NCBI RefSeq assembly: GCF_000799465.1 | Contig: NZ_JUGU01000001.1 | Span: forward strand, 620,001 to 684,000 | Source of the DNA: Psychroserpens sp. Hel_I_66 | GTDB lineage: Bacteria > Bacteroidota > Bacteroidia > Flavobacteriales > Flavobacteriaceae | DNA length: 64,000 bases | Direction of reading: 5' to 3' | Part shown: positions 16,909 to 25,628 of the stretch, piece by piece | Layout of the letters: each line of letters starts with the position of its first letter | How positions within the stretch are numbered: the first letter of the stretch is position 1 | Made by a program: the position numbers and the translations under genes | The notes under the pieces: model-generated | The model's database searches: none | What the model saw: the letters and a program-made list of their open reading frames with translations, nothing else | What the model was told of the DNA's origin: nothing

Positions 16909-18321
16909 ATGATCTATAAACACACAAAAACACTAGACACATCAAAAGATTTTATTTTACCATGTAAAAAAAATGATGTTGATGGGATAAAACACTTATT
17001 AACCATAGAAAACCCAGATTTTGATGGTAGTTTTTCCACCTATCAATTACTCTACGGAAAAAATGGAAACCGCATTTATCTTTTAGGATTAGGAGAAGAA
17101 AAAGAGGCATCTAAGCTAGAAGAGACCTTTAGAAAATTAGCTTTTGAAACCCAGAAATACTGGAATAAGACGATACAGGTTTATGCGGAAGATCTTTCCG
17201 AAGAACATATAAAAAAATCAGTTATTGGGTTAGAAATGGCACAATACCAAATAGGAGAGTTTAAATCCAAAAAAGAAAAAGAAGATAAAAAGACAGTATC
17301 ATTTTCATCACCAAAATCTATTAACAAGGTATTGGAAGAGGGATTGTACACTGGTGAAACCATCAACAAAATAAAAGCGTTGGTAGATGCACCACCAAAT
17401 ATAAAAACACCAGAATATTTAGGCGATTGGGCAAAAAAATCGGCAAGTGAGGCCAACTATAAGTGCACTGTTTTAAAACATGCTGAACTTAAAAAGCAAG
17501 GTTTTGAAGCGGTACTTTCTGTTGGAAAAGGAAGTGTGAATAAACCTGTTGTGATCATCACAGAATATACGCCTAAAAAAACCAAAAAAGTTGATATCGC
17601 TCTCGTCGGAAAAGGGATTACTTTCGATTCTGGCGGATTATCAATCAAACCATCAACCAATCTACACTATATGAAAAGTGATATGGGTGGCGCAGCAGTT
17701 GTGCTTGGTGTTGTGGAGCTGGTCGCAAAATTAAAATTGGATATCAATATTGTTGGGATCGTTTGTTCCGCAGAAAATGCTGTGGATGCAGAGAGTTACC
17801 GACCTGGTGATGTCATCAATTCCTACTCAGGTAAAACCATAGAAATTATTGATACAGATGCTGAAGGTCGTTTGGTTTTGGCAGATGGCCTAAGCTATGC
17901 AGTGAAACATATAAAACCAGAATATCTTATAGATTTAGCAACCTTAACCGGTAGCGTTGTGAGAACTTTAGGGTATGAAGCTGCTGGGATGTTCACACAT
18001 AATCAAGACATGGCGAGCACAATGTCTAATATTGGCTATAAAGTTCACGAACGTGTTTGGCAATTGCCAATGTTTGAAGAGTATAAAAGTGATTTGCATA
18101 GTGATATTGCAGATTTAAGAAATTTTAGCGGTAAGCCATTAACAGGAGCCACAAACGCAGCTCAATTTTTAGAATCATTTACCGAAGACCATAAAAATTG
18201 GATGCACTTGGATATTGCAGGTGTTTCCTTCGGAAGCTCTCCTTACGCCAAAATGAAAAGTGCATCGGGTTACGGAATTCAATTAATTACAGAATTCGTT
18301 AAAGAAAAAGCTTCAAAATAA
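16909..18321 (+). CDS. M17 family leucyl aminopeptidase
   Basis: A 470-residue cytosolic metallo-aminopeptidase of the PepA/LAP family. The catalytic domain shows VGKGITFDSGGLSIKPS (metal lysine and aspartate, about 228-244), MKSDMGGAAVVLG (about 253) and the signature DTDAEGRLVLADGLSYA (about 318-334). The N-terminal ~160 residues are the weakly conserved macro-like domain. Two zinc or manganese ions would be bound for removing N-terminal residues. It is tightly coupled to the esterase (3 bp gap) and precedes an ATP-grasp ligase by 89 bp. In this context it may trim or recycle the peptide-like product of the cluster, although a general housekeeping role is equally possible. Confidence 0.95.
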   Translation: MIYKHTKTLDTSKDFILPCKKNDVDGIKHLLTIENPDFDGSFSTYQLLYGKNGNRIYLLGLGEEKEASKLEETFRKLAFETQKYWNKTIQVYAEDLSEEHIKKSVIGLEMAQYQIGEFKSKKEKEDKKTVSFSSPKSINKVLEEGLYTGETINKIKALVDAPPNIKTPEYLGDWAKKSASEANYKCTVLKHAELKKQGFEAVLSVGKGSVNKPVVIITEYTPKKTKKVDIALVGKGITFDSGGLSIKPSTNLHYMKSDMGGAAVVLGVVELVAKLKLDINIVGIVCSAENAVDAESYRPGDVINSYSGKTIEIIDTDAEGRLVLADGLSYAVKHIKPEYLIDLATLTGSVVRTLGYEAAGMFTHNQDMASTMSNIGYKVHERVWQLPMFEEYKSDLHSDIADLRNFSGKPLTGATNAAQFLESFTEDHKNWMHLDIAGVSFGSSPYAKMKSASGYGIQLITEFVKEKASK

Positions 18322-18410
18322 TATTGAGTTTCGTAAATTTCTTGTTGATAACTAATATATCTTGATTCTTGCTCTAAAAAATAGCAAATAAGATTCTAAT
18401 TAATCCAACT

Positions 18411-19610
18411 ATGTCAAAGCAACCCTTAAATTTTCTTTGTATTTCTACCTATTTTAAAGGTCAGGATTTTCTTAAAAGCTGTAAAGCAGATGGCAATAAT
18501 GTGTATTTATTGACCAAAAAAAAGTTGGAGCATGAGCAATGGCCTTGGGAGTCTATTGATGATGTGTTTTATATAGAAGATTGGAATCAAAAGGATGTTA
18601 GTAAAGGTATTGCTTACAAATTTAGAGAGATAAAATTTGATCGGTTTGTAGCGCTAGACGATTTTGATGTCGAAAAAGTGGCATTACTTCGCGAACATTT
18701 TAGAATGCCAGGAATGGGACGCACTACTGCACATTATTTTAGAGATAAGCTAGCTATGAGAATGAAGGCTAAGGAAGAAGGCGTAAACGTGCCTGATTTT
18801 ACAGATTTATTCAATAATGATACGATTAATGAATATGCAGATAGAGTAAGTGCGCCATGGTTGATCAAGCCAAGAATGGAAGCATCTGCAACAGGTATCA
18901 AAAAGATACACAGTAAAGAGGAGTTATGGCAGGTCGTCAACGATTTGGGAGACGAACGCGATAATTATTTAGTTGAAAAATTTGCTCCAGGTGATGTGTT
19001 TCATGTTGACGGATTAAATGTTGATGGAAAAGTAGCGTTCTCAAGAGCGAGTAAATATTTAGATACACCTTTTGAAGTCGCTCATGGAGGTGGAATATTT
19101 AGATCTGCAAGTTGCGAGATAGGTTCCAAAACCGAAAAAGCATTACAAAAAATTAATGCAGATGTGATGAAAGCTTTTGGGATGTATTGTGGAGCGTCTC
19201 ATACCGAGTTTATTCAATCGAAGGCTACTGGAGAATTGTTTTTTTTAGAAACATCGTCTCGAGTAGGAGGAGCTAACTTAGCAGAAATGGTAGAAGCAGC
19301 ATCAGGAATCAACCTTTGGGCAGAATGGGCAAATATTGAAATAGCAGAACTTAGAAAAGGTAAATACAAATTACCAAAAATCAATAATCAATACGCAGGA
19401 ATTGTGGTGTCTTTAAGCAGATACGAACGTCCAGATACGTCAAGCTTTACAGATAAAGAAATTGTTTGGCGAATGAATAAAGCTTGGCATATCGGTTTAA
19501 TTGTTGTTTCAAAATCCAGCGAACGTGTGCTAGAATTGTTAGATCAATATACCGAGAGAATAGGGAAGGAGTTTCATGCCAGTTTACCCGCTCCTGATAA
19601 GTCGTTGTAG
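18411..19610 (+). CDS. ATP-grasp family ligase (cluster ligase 1)
   Basis: A 399-residue ATP-grasp protein. The N-terminal domain (NFLCISTYFKGQDFLKSC) precedes the ATP-grasp fold: PWLIKPRMEASATGIKKI (ATP-lysine strand, about 147-164), NYLVEKFAPGDVFHVDGL and the metal-binding end LFFLETSSRVGGANLAEM (about 278-295, acidic residue and asparagine). Such enzymes join a carboxylate to an amine or similar nucleophile via an acyl phosphate. The substrate is unknown. It is the third gene of the plus-strand operon and one of three ATP-grasp-type proteins within 6 kb, which with the GCS2-like ligase and amidotransferase make up the predicted amidoligase cluster. Confidence 0.88.
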   Translation: MSKQPLNFLCISTYFKGQDFLKSCKADGNNVYLLTKKKLEHEQWPWESIDDVFYIEDWNQKDVSKGIAYKFREIKFDRFVALDDFDVEKVALLREHFRMPGMGRTTAHYFRDKLAMRMKAKEEGVNVPDFTDLFNNDTINEYADRVSAPWLIKPRMEASATGIKKIHSKEELWQVVNDLGDERDNYLVEKFAPGDVFHVDGLNVDGKVAFSRASKYLDTPFEVAHGGGIFRSASCEIGSKTEKALQKINADVMKAFGMYCGASHTEFIQSKATGELFFLETSSRVGGANLAEMVEAASGINLWAEWANIEIAELRKGKYKLPKINNQYAGIVVSLSRYERPDTSSFTDKEIVWRMNKAWHIGLIVVSKSSERVLELLDQYTERIGKEFHASLPAPDKSL

Positions 19611-19651
19611 TTATTAGTAAAGAGTTGCCATTAATGTGAAAAATAACGGAA

Positions 19652-20023
19652 ATGAATAGGATTGTAACATTTTTGTCTGTAATTCTGCTCCTTTCTTGTA
19701 ACGAAAATAATGAAAATTTAATATCTTTCAAATCACAGAATTTTAGGGAGTTAACCGATTTTGAATTTGAAAACAGAAATACAATTGAAACAGAAACAAA
19801 AAGAGCTGAATATAAAGATTATATTGAGATAAATGTGACTTTCCCACAAGCAGGTTGTATAGATTTTGATGGCGATATCGCAGTTATGAATGATACTCTT
19901 CAGCTCATATATTGGAATAAAACGGGAGATGTTTGTGACGAACTTGTAATTTATAAATTACGTTATAGAATTGAAAAAAAATATGCCAAAAAATATCCCA
20001 CTAAATTAGTTCGAGAGAGATAA
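19652..20023 (+). CDS. Small hypothetical lipoprotein
   Basis: A 123-residue protein with a lipoprotein signal: MNRIVTFLSVILLLSCNENN, with the lipobox cysteine at about residue 16 (LLSC). The mature part is acidic then basic, with two further cysteines (QAGCIDFDG and GDVCDEL) that could form a disulfide, and ends RIEKKYAKKYPTKLVRER. No family is recognised. It follows the ATP-grasp gene by 41 bp on the same strand but looks unrelated to the enzyme cluster. Confidence 0.65.
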   Translation: MNRIVTFLSVILLLSCNENNENLISFKSQNFRELTDFEFENRNTIETETKRAEYKDYIEINVTFPQAGCIDFDGDIAVMNDTLQLIYWNKTGDVCDELVIYKLRYRIEKKYAKKYPTKLVRER

Positions 20024-20217
20024 TTATGGGAAATATCTGCGTGGAAATAATAATGGTAATAAAGCAACAATGCGGGAATTTACATTCTGCTAGCTCTATT
20101 ATTCTGTGAACACAGTGTAAGTAGTGACAAGTAATGTTTTGAAGAATTAAGTTACAATTTACCTCAAATTAATGGTATAATAAAAGAACTCAAAAAAATA
20201 GTACTTTAGAATAAAAA

Positions 20218-21420
20218 CTACACCTCAAAAAAACCAGTACTGCCTCCAACCCAAGTTTTATCCTTATTATATTTTACGCCAACCATTTCACCTTTACTCA
20301 AACGCATTAGGTTACTCATAATTTGAGTTTTATTGGTTTTTGAGTTGTGAAGTAACATCATTCTAATCTCGCATTTTGCTGGCTCATCCATAGTTTCAAT
20401 AATGGGAGCGTAAGCAACTTTTTCTTGCAATAGATAGTTTGATTTATTTGTCACAGCATCAATCATTTCACGAGTGACGTGGATTTGAACACCTGCACCT
20501 GCAAAAGAATAGAGCGGTTTTAAAACGTAGTTTTCTAAATCTGCTGGGATGGTTTCCAACTTATCCAAGTAATATGATTTTGGCACATAATCCCCTTTCA
20601 ATAAAGGCATCGTGTATTTGCTAATGCGATAAAACCAGTTTGGGTGACCAATCCACTCCACATCAACTTTATCTTGAAAACTGAAATCAGTTTTTAGATC
20701 CTTACGTTGGTGCAACTCGTCAAAAATAATACGGTTGTAAATTTTTAAAACTTCAACTTCGCTGCCATTTTCATCTAAATAAAAAAGTGTTTTACCTTTT
20801 TTCTTCAAATTGGTAATACAAAGTACTTTGATGCCCAATTTTGCGCTAGTTGCATAAAAATCAATTGCTGTAGCTTGTAATTCTGGTTCAATCTCTAATA
20901 AAATAACTTGTTTAGGATTGGTGTCTCCTACAATTTCTTGTCGTAATAGTTCGATATAATCCTTTGGAGTCATACCATTGAGATGTTGCGAGAAATCTTT
21001 TGGGATCACCACTCCAAAATGCTCACGATATTTACGACCTAATAATTCTTGAAAAAAGTATAAAGAAGGAAAGCCTTGTAATTCAATAAGTTTTGGGGTT
21101 AATTCGCCTTTTTTGTCTTTGCAAATCCCAAAATCCAGCTGTATAAATTTTGAATGCTCATCCTCATTTGGTACAATTGTGGAGGCTTCAAAAAAAGCAC
21201 CATTTGTTAATTCCTTAAAATTTGGCTTATCGATAACCGTCATAATATCATCGCAAGCCTCTACCAATTTAGATTTTAATGACTTCGGAATAAAAGCTGG
21301 AGTTTCTGCAATTTTAAACGGTACCACATAATCAAATGAAGTGGTTATGTCCTTTAGAAAGGCTTGATATTTTTCTTCGGAAAAATTTTCGTTGAATTGA
21401 TCTCTAAGTTCTTTTATCAT
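20218..21420 (-). CDS. ATP-grasp-like protein (cluster ligase 3)
   Basis: A 400-residue protein with an ATP-grasp-like C-terminal half: ENYVLKPLYSFAGAGVQI (lysine and small glycine-rich loop, about 287-304), NYLLQEKVAYAPII, and CEIRMMLLHNS. The first ~250 residues have a preATP-grasp-like part with IQLDFGICKDKKGELTPKLIELQGFPSLYFF. The metal-binding end is not canonical, so I call the fold, not the chemistry. It is the last gene of the five-gene minus-strand operon, 6 bp after the amidotransferase gene, and converges on the plus-strand operon. The substrate is unknown. Confidence 0.72.
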   Translation of the reverse strand: MIKELRDQFNENFSEEKYQAFLKDITTSFDYVVPFKIAETPAFIPKSLKSKLVEACDDIMTVIDKPNFKELTNGAFFEASTIVPNEDEHSKFIQLDFGICKDKKGELTPKLIELQGFPSLYFFQELLGRKYREHFGVVIPKDFSQHLNGMTPKDYIELLRQEIVGDTNPKQVILLEIEPELQATAIDFYATSAKLGIKVLCITNLKKKGKTLFYLDENGSEVEVLKIYNRIIFDELHQRKDLKTDFSFQDKVDVEWIGHPNWFYRISKYTMPLLKGDYVPKSYYLDKLETIPADLENYVLKPLYSFAGAGVQIHVTREMIDAVTNKSNYLLQEKVAYAPIIETMDEPAKCEIRMMLLHNSKTNKTQIMSNLMRLSKGEMVGVKYNKDKTWVGGSTGFFEV

Positions 21421-21426
21421 TGTCTT

Positions 21427-22245
21427 TTATGATAGTAAGGGTTCTTTTATTTGATGAATGGCATTTTTGATGAAGGTTGGTAAGATAGTTTCATAGGTCA
21501 TGATCAACTTATCTGGATCATCCATTCTATCCATCATTTGTTTGTACTTGGCTTCACCAAAACTTTTTATAACCACTTGTTTGTGTTCTTCTAACGAAAA
21601 ATAGGCTTGCATACTCACGGGATCTGCTTCTGGGTGAAATTGCGTTCCGAAGAACTCATCAGAAAAGCGAACAGCCATGATTGCGCGTTCTAATTCGACA
21701 TGGGTTCGAATCTTTTCTAAGCTCAAAATTTTAGCGCCTCTGTTTTTGAAAACTGTCAGCTTTGGTTGTATCAACTGCCAGTCACGTGAATCTACAGCAT
21801 AAAAAGGATCGTTCAAACCTGCTAAAACTGGATCGTTATGACCTTTTTTTGTTTTGTGAACGGGTAGAATTCCGAAGGAAGTACTACGTCTAGGCTTGAT
21901 TTCTCCTAAATTAAAATAATCGCAGATCACTTGAAAAGAATAGCATATAAAAAACACATGCTTCTTTTGCTGACTTTCTTTTTTATTGAAGTCCCAAAGG
22001 TTTTGCATGAGCTTGAGATATGGAGCTCTCCATTCGCCTTTGTCTAACGGACTTCCTGGTCCGCCACTGGAAATATAAATATCATAAGAAGTATCTGGGA
22101 TTTCTTGTTTTGCTCTTACATTGTAAATTTTCCAGTCCACATCTGTATTAAAAAAACCAACAATATCAGCAATGCAACGAAGTCCTTGGTTGGGTTCGTC
22201 GTCATTCATGTCTAATATGGCCAGTCTTACTTTGTTATTTGTCAT
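21427..22245 (-). CDS. Class I glutamine amidotransferase (GATase1)
   Basis: A 272-residue class I glutamine amidotransferase-like protein. The nucleophile elbow reads FFICYSFQVICDYF (cysteine about residue 109) and the catalytic His-Glu pair appears as FFGTQFHPEADP (about 212), so the Cys-His-Glu triad looks intact. SSGGPGSPLDKGEW forms the oxyanion region. It differs from GuaA and CarA, having no synthetase domain, and would therefore supply ammonia or hydrolyse a gamma-glutamyl bond for a partner. It sits between the GCS2-like ligase (15 bp) and the ATP-grasp-like gene (6 bp), which are the likely partners. Confidence 0.9.
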   Translation of the reverse strand: MTNNKVRLAILDMNDDEPNQGLRCIADIVGFFNTDVDWKIYNVRAKQEIPDTSYDIYISSGGPGSPLDKGEWRAPYLKLMQNLWDFNKKESQQKKHVFFICYSFQVICDYFNLGEIKPRRSTSFGILPVHKTKKGHNDPVLAGLNDPFYAVDSRDWQLIQPKLTVFKNRGAKILSLEKIRTHVELERAIMAVRFSDEFFGTQFHPEADPVSMQAYFSLEEHKQVVIKSFGEAKYKQMMDRMDDPDKLIMTYETILPTFIKNAIHQIKEPLLS

Positions 22246-22260
22246 TTTGTTATTTGTAGG

Positions 22261-23358
22261 TTAATTTATGCCTAAAATGGTTTGTTCTGTAATGTAATCT
22301 ACTACCTTGGTGAGATCTTTTGTTTGGTTGAAAATTTCTAACTGACGGTCTGCACCAGTTCCGTTTTTGAGCATTTGGTGAATGTACTCGATTTCTTTAC
22401 GAGAGCCTAGATCATCAACAACATCATCAACAAAATGCAATAATTCTCCCATTAAGAGACGTGTCTCAACTTCGCATTCTTTTCCGAAGTCAATCATTTT
22501 TCCATCAATACCATAACGACTGGCTCTCCACTTATTCTCGTTAATTAGCGCACGATGGTAATTCATAAAGTTGAGATTCTGCGTTTTTAGTTTGTATAAT
22601 TTAGCAACTAAAGCTTGTATTAAAGCTGCTATACTTATAGTTTCATTTACAGTTAAAGGAACATCACAGATACGAACTTCTAAAGTTGGGAAAAAAGGAT
22701 GTACTCTAATATCCCACCAAATTTTCTTTGGGTTATCTATACACTTTGTTTTGACAAGCATGTTAACGTAATTTACGTATTGTGCATAGTTATCAAAAAT
22801 ACCAGGAATACCAGTTCTTGGGAATTTATCAAACACTTTTGATCTAAATGATTTAAATCCTGTATTTCGTCCTTCCCAAAATGGTGAGTTGGTAGACAAT
22901 GCGTACAAATGCGGTAAAAAGTAACGCATGGCATTAGATAAGTGCAATGCTAACTCTTTGTCTTCAATACCAATATGAACGTGTAATCCAAAGATTAAAT
23001 TTGAGCGTGCTGTATCCTGTAATTCGTTGACAATTTCGTCATAACGAGGATTGGGTGTTATTAATTGCGTTTCCCATTTTGAAAATGGATGCGTACCAGC
23101 AGCTCCAATTTTGAAACCTAAATCATTGGCAATGCCAGATATGGATTTTCTTAAATGTGTGATTTGCTCTCTAGCATCTGTAATGTCCTCACAAATATTG
23201 GTCCCAACTTCTACCACAGCTTGGTGCATTTCTGCCTTGCATTGATCACCCATAACTTTAGAGGCTTCTACAACAATCTTTTGATCGTGAGAAATTAATT
23301 CTCTAGAAACAGGATCAATAATTTGATATTCTTCTTCAATACCTAACGTAAATTTCAT
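22261..23358 (-). CDS. Carboxylate-amine ligase, GCS2/YbdK family
   Basis: A 365-residue enzyme of the glutamate-cysteine ligase 2 (GCS2/YbdK) family in the glutamine-synthetase-like fold. Marks are the start FTLGIEEEYQIID (metal glutamates), GLHVHIGIEDKELAL (about 146), LSTNSPFWEGRNTGFKSFRS (about 176) and FPTLEVRICDVPLTVNE (about 248). It uses ATP to link the gamma- or other carboxylate of one amino acid to an amine. No separate glutathione synthase is visible here, so a gamma-glutamyl or similar dipeptide made with the neighbouring ATP-grasp ligases is an inference. It is the third gene of the minus-strand operon. Confidence 0.93.
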   Translation of the reverse strand: MKFTLGIEEEYQIIDPVSRELISHDQKIVVEASKVMGDQCKAEMHQAVVEVGTNICEDITDAREQITHLRKSISGIANDLGFKIGAAGTHPFSKWETQLITPNPRYDEIVNELQDTARSNLIFGLHVHIGIEDKELALHLSNAMRYFLPHLYALSTNSPFWEGRNTGFKSFRSKVFDKFPRTGIPGIFDNYAQYVNYVNMLVKTKCIDNPKKIWWDIRVHPFFPTLEVRICDVPLTVNETISIAALIQALVAKLYKLKTQNLNFMNYHRALINENKWRASRYGIDGKMIDFGKECEVETRLLMGELLHFVDDVVDDLGSRKEIEYIHQMLKNGTGADRQLEIFNQTKDLTKVVDYITEQTILGIN

Positions 23359-23412
23359 ACTTGAATGGAGGTTAATTAAGATTTGACTTTAAAAAATCAA
23401 GTCCATAGATAT

Positions 23413-24540
23413 CTATTTCTTTGTTCCTTTTTTAGGAGCAACATTTTTAGCTGCAGGCTTTTTAACAGGCGTTGCTTTTTTAGCTGCTGCAGTTTTATTA
23501 GGAACTGCATTTTTAGCAGGTGCCTTTTTTACGGGAGCTTTTTTAGCAGGAGCTTTTGTAGCTGTTTTTTTAACAGGAGCTTTTGCTTTAGAAATTTGAT
23601 CGGTCACAAAGCTACCCCAAGTTAGATTCATTTGTCCTTTTTTGTACTGTTTTGCCTTTTCAATCGCCATATCTGCAGCGTTTTCTACAATCCAATCAAA
23701 ATTTTCTTGTCCTACGGAATGTATATCTGCATCTGGAGCAGGGTTACAGAAATCAATAGCATAAGGAACACCATCTCTAACAGCAAATTCTACCGTATTA
23801 AAATCGTAGCCTAAAGCTTTATTTAATTTGATACAGTAAGACTCTACCAAATCTAAAATCTTTTTATCTACAGGATCTCCATCAAGAACGTAACGTAAAT
23901 GATGAGGGTTTCTAGGTTCGTATTGCATGATATGTACTTTGTCTGTACCTAAAACGTAACATCTAAAATATTCTTTAAAGTTGATTTCTTCTTGAAGCAT
24001 CATTACCAAGTTTTCTGTTTCACCATGCTTTTCCCATAGATCTTCTGGGCTTTCAACACGGTAAACGCTTTTCCATCCACCTCCATCATGAGGTTTCATA
24101 TATGCAGGAAAACCTATCGTATCAAACATTTTTTCCCAATCAAAAGGGAATTTCATGTTTCTAAATGAGTTCTCATCTGTGTCTGGCGGACGATGCGATG
24201 TTGGCAAGATAAATGTCTTAGGTACAGGCACTCCAATAGATTCTGCTAAGGCATTGTTAAAGAACTTTTCATCAGCACTCCACCAAAAGGGATTGTTTAT
24301 TACTGCGGTTCCAGTAATAGCTGCATTTTTTAAAAACGCTCTGTAAAATGGAACATCTTGAGAGATTCTGTCTATGATTACAGCATATTCATCTGACTTT
24401 GCTTGCTCTACTGTATCGATTAGTACAGCTTCAGCCATCATATCTTTGATGCCTTGTGATTTGATTTTTTCGTTTACACGATCAATAAATGCCTGCGGAA
24501 AGGTGTTTTCTTGACCAAATAAAATTCCTATTTTTTTCAT
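23413..24540 (-). CDS. ATP-grasp (RimK-like) ligase with histone H1-like Lys/Ala/Pro tail
   Basis: A 375-residue protein. Residues 1-310 are an ATP-grasp ligase: KKIGILFGQENTFPQAF preATP domain, FPAYMKPHDGGGWKSVYRV (ATP lysine and glycine loop, about 154-172), and the metal-binding PYAIDFCNPAPDADIHSVG (about 272-290). The last ~60 residues, starting ISKAKAPVKKT, are a low-complexity tail of lysine, alanine and proline repeats (APAKK, APVKK) like histone H1 or bacterial AlgP/Hc1-type tails. Such tails bind DNA or polyanions and are unusual on a ligase. The gene follows the esterase by 44 bp and precedes the GCS2-like ligase by 54 bp. It could modify a peptide or be itself tethered to nucleic acid. 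Confidence 0.88.
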   Translation of the reverse strand: MKKIGILFGQENTFPQAFIDRVNEKIKSQGIKDMMAEAVLIDTVEQAKSDEYAVIIDRISQDVPFYRAFLKNAAITGTAVINNPFWWSADEKFFNNALAESIGVPVPKTFILPTSHRPPDTDENSFRNMKFPFDWEKMFDTIGFPAYMKPHDGGGWKSVYRVESPEDLWEKHGETENLVMMLQEEINFKEYFRCYVLGTDKVHIMQYEPRNPHHLRYVLDGDPVDKKILDLVESYCIKLNKALGYDFNTVEFAVRDGVPYAIDFCNPAPDADIHSVGQENFDWIVENAADMAIEKAKQYKKGQMNLTWGSFVTDQISKAKAPVKKTATKAPAKKAPVKKAPAKNAVPNKTAAAKKATPVKKPAAKNVAPKKGTKK

Positions 24541-24584
24541 AGTTTATATGATTAGTTGTTAGTATTATTATTGTGATTAATTAA

Positions 24585-25289
24585 TTATAGTTTTGAAAGA
24601 TAATGCGGAAACATGCGATTCCATAATGGCCAATCATGTTCTGCCCATTTATGCTCGTCATACCAAAATGGAATATTCTTTTCTGTTAAAATACTCGCTA
24701 ATCGCTTATTGGCATCTAAACAAATATCCCATTCGCCAACCCCTAAAACAATTTTCATGTTCCAAAGATCTGGATTGTTACTTCCTGGTAAAAAATCTAC
24801 CGGATTGTTATAGAACACATTATCATCATAATAATCGCCCACAAAAGATTTAATATCAAATGAACCGCTCATGCTAAACATATGGCTCACGCGTTCAGGA
24901 TGCTTAAATGCAAAGTTGGCAGCTTGGTAGCCTCCAAAGCTGGGACCTGCGACCGCTACTTTTTGTAAGCCTTTTTCCGTAGAAATTTTATTAACGATTT
25001 CATTCATTATAAATTGATCATACCACTCGTGGTTTTTTGCACGTTGCGCAGGGTGGATTTGTTTGTTGTACCAGCTTAGCTCGTTTATACTATCTGGGCA
25101 GTAGATGGTAATCATGCCTTGCTCAACAAACCATCGTGCAGATTCAACAAGTTTCATGTCTCTACATTCATTATGTTTTCCCATTGTGGTAGGAAATAAA
25201 ATAACTGGATAGCCAGAATGACCAAAAACAAGCATTTCAATATCCTTGCTCAATGTTGGTGAGTACCATTTAAAATGTTCTTCCTTCAA
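24585..25289 (-). CDS. Alpha/beta-hydrolase esterase (second cluster esterase)
   Basis: A 234-residue esterase D-type alpha/beta hydrolase. The nucleophile elbow is VAVAGPSFGGYQAANF (serine about 121), the acid is likely in VGEWDICLDANKRL, and the catalytic histidine is in WAEHDWPLWN near the C terminus. No signal peptide. The start codon is TTG at 25289: a stop lies five codons upstream in frame and no ATG is available. It heads the minus-strand operon (esterase, ATP-grasp, GCS2, GATase, ATP-grasp-like) and mirrors the plus-strand esterase at 16132. Confidence 0.88.
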   Translation of the reverse strand: MKEEHFKWYSPTLSKDIEMLVFGHSGYPVILFPTTMGKHNECRDMKLVESARWFVEQGMITIYCPDSINELSWYNKQIHPAQRAKNHEWYDQFIMNEIVNKISTEKGLQKVAVAGPSFGGYQAANFAFKHPERVSHMFSMSGSFDIKSFVGDYYDDNVFYNNPVDFLPGSNNPDLWNMKIVLGVGEWDICLDANKRLASILTEKNIPFWYDEHKWAEHDWPLWNRMFPHYLSKL

Positions 25290-25628
25290 TTGTTTAGTTT
25301 TAAATTAGTTAAATCAAGATTTAAGTGTGCAAAATTACGCTATTATCGGTAAATTTTTTAAAAATATTACGGATTCAACAAAATGGCTAAATATGTAGGA
25401 AATGGAGCTAATATTAATAAATATCGCTAAATTTTATGAAAATAAAAACTAGAATACTCAAGGTTTTTTAAGTTTTACTAAATTATCAAAAGAAATCTTG
25501 ATTGTTTATGGAATTCATTAAAAAATCTCAATTTTTGAGAGAAAATTCAGAATAATATAAATTCAGTTTTCTTCGGAAATTGATAAACTTTCGTATTTAG
25601 TTTTTCCAAGGACAAGAATTCTTAATTC
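25290..25628. other. Intergenic region, 339 bp
   Basis: No ORF of note. It holds the promoter side of the esterase operon (-7-like TAATTTTG on the minus strand at 25330-25337), very AT-rich stretches, and one copy of the repeated CTTCGGAA oligomer at about 25571. The 3' end of the mechanosensitive-channel gene follows. Confidence 0.6.
25330..25337 (-). promoter_or_regulatory. Flavobacterial -7 element of the esterase/ligase operon
   Basis: The reverse strand reads TAATTTTGCAC, matching TAnnTTTG, about 40 bp upstream of the TTG start at 25289. The -33 TTG is not evident at the usual spacing, so this is a tentative call. Confidence 0.4.

Noticed and set aside
20024-20217. Possible small genes or RNA between the two convergent operons
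   Set aside because: No open frame above about 30 codons, no stable hairpin with T-run, and no promoter boxes stand out.
23383-23625. A plus-strand ORF rich in Cys, Ser and Phe opposite the ligase tail
   Set aside because: It is the complement of the Lys/Ala/Pro repeat codons, has no signal peptide or known motif, and its composition is explained by the repeat on the other strand.
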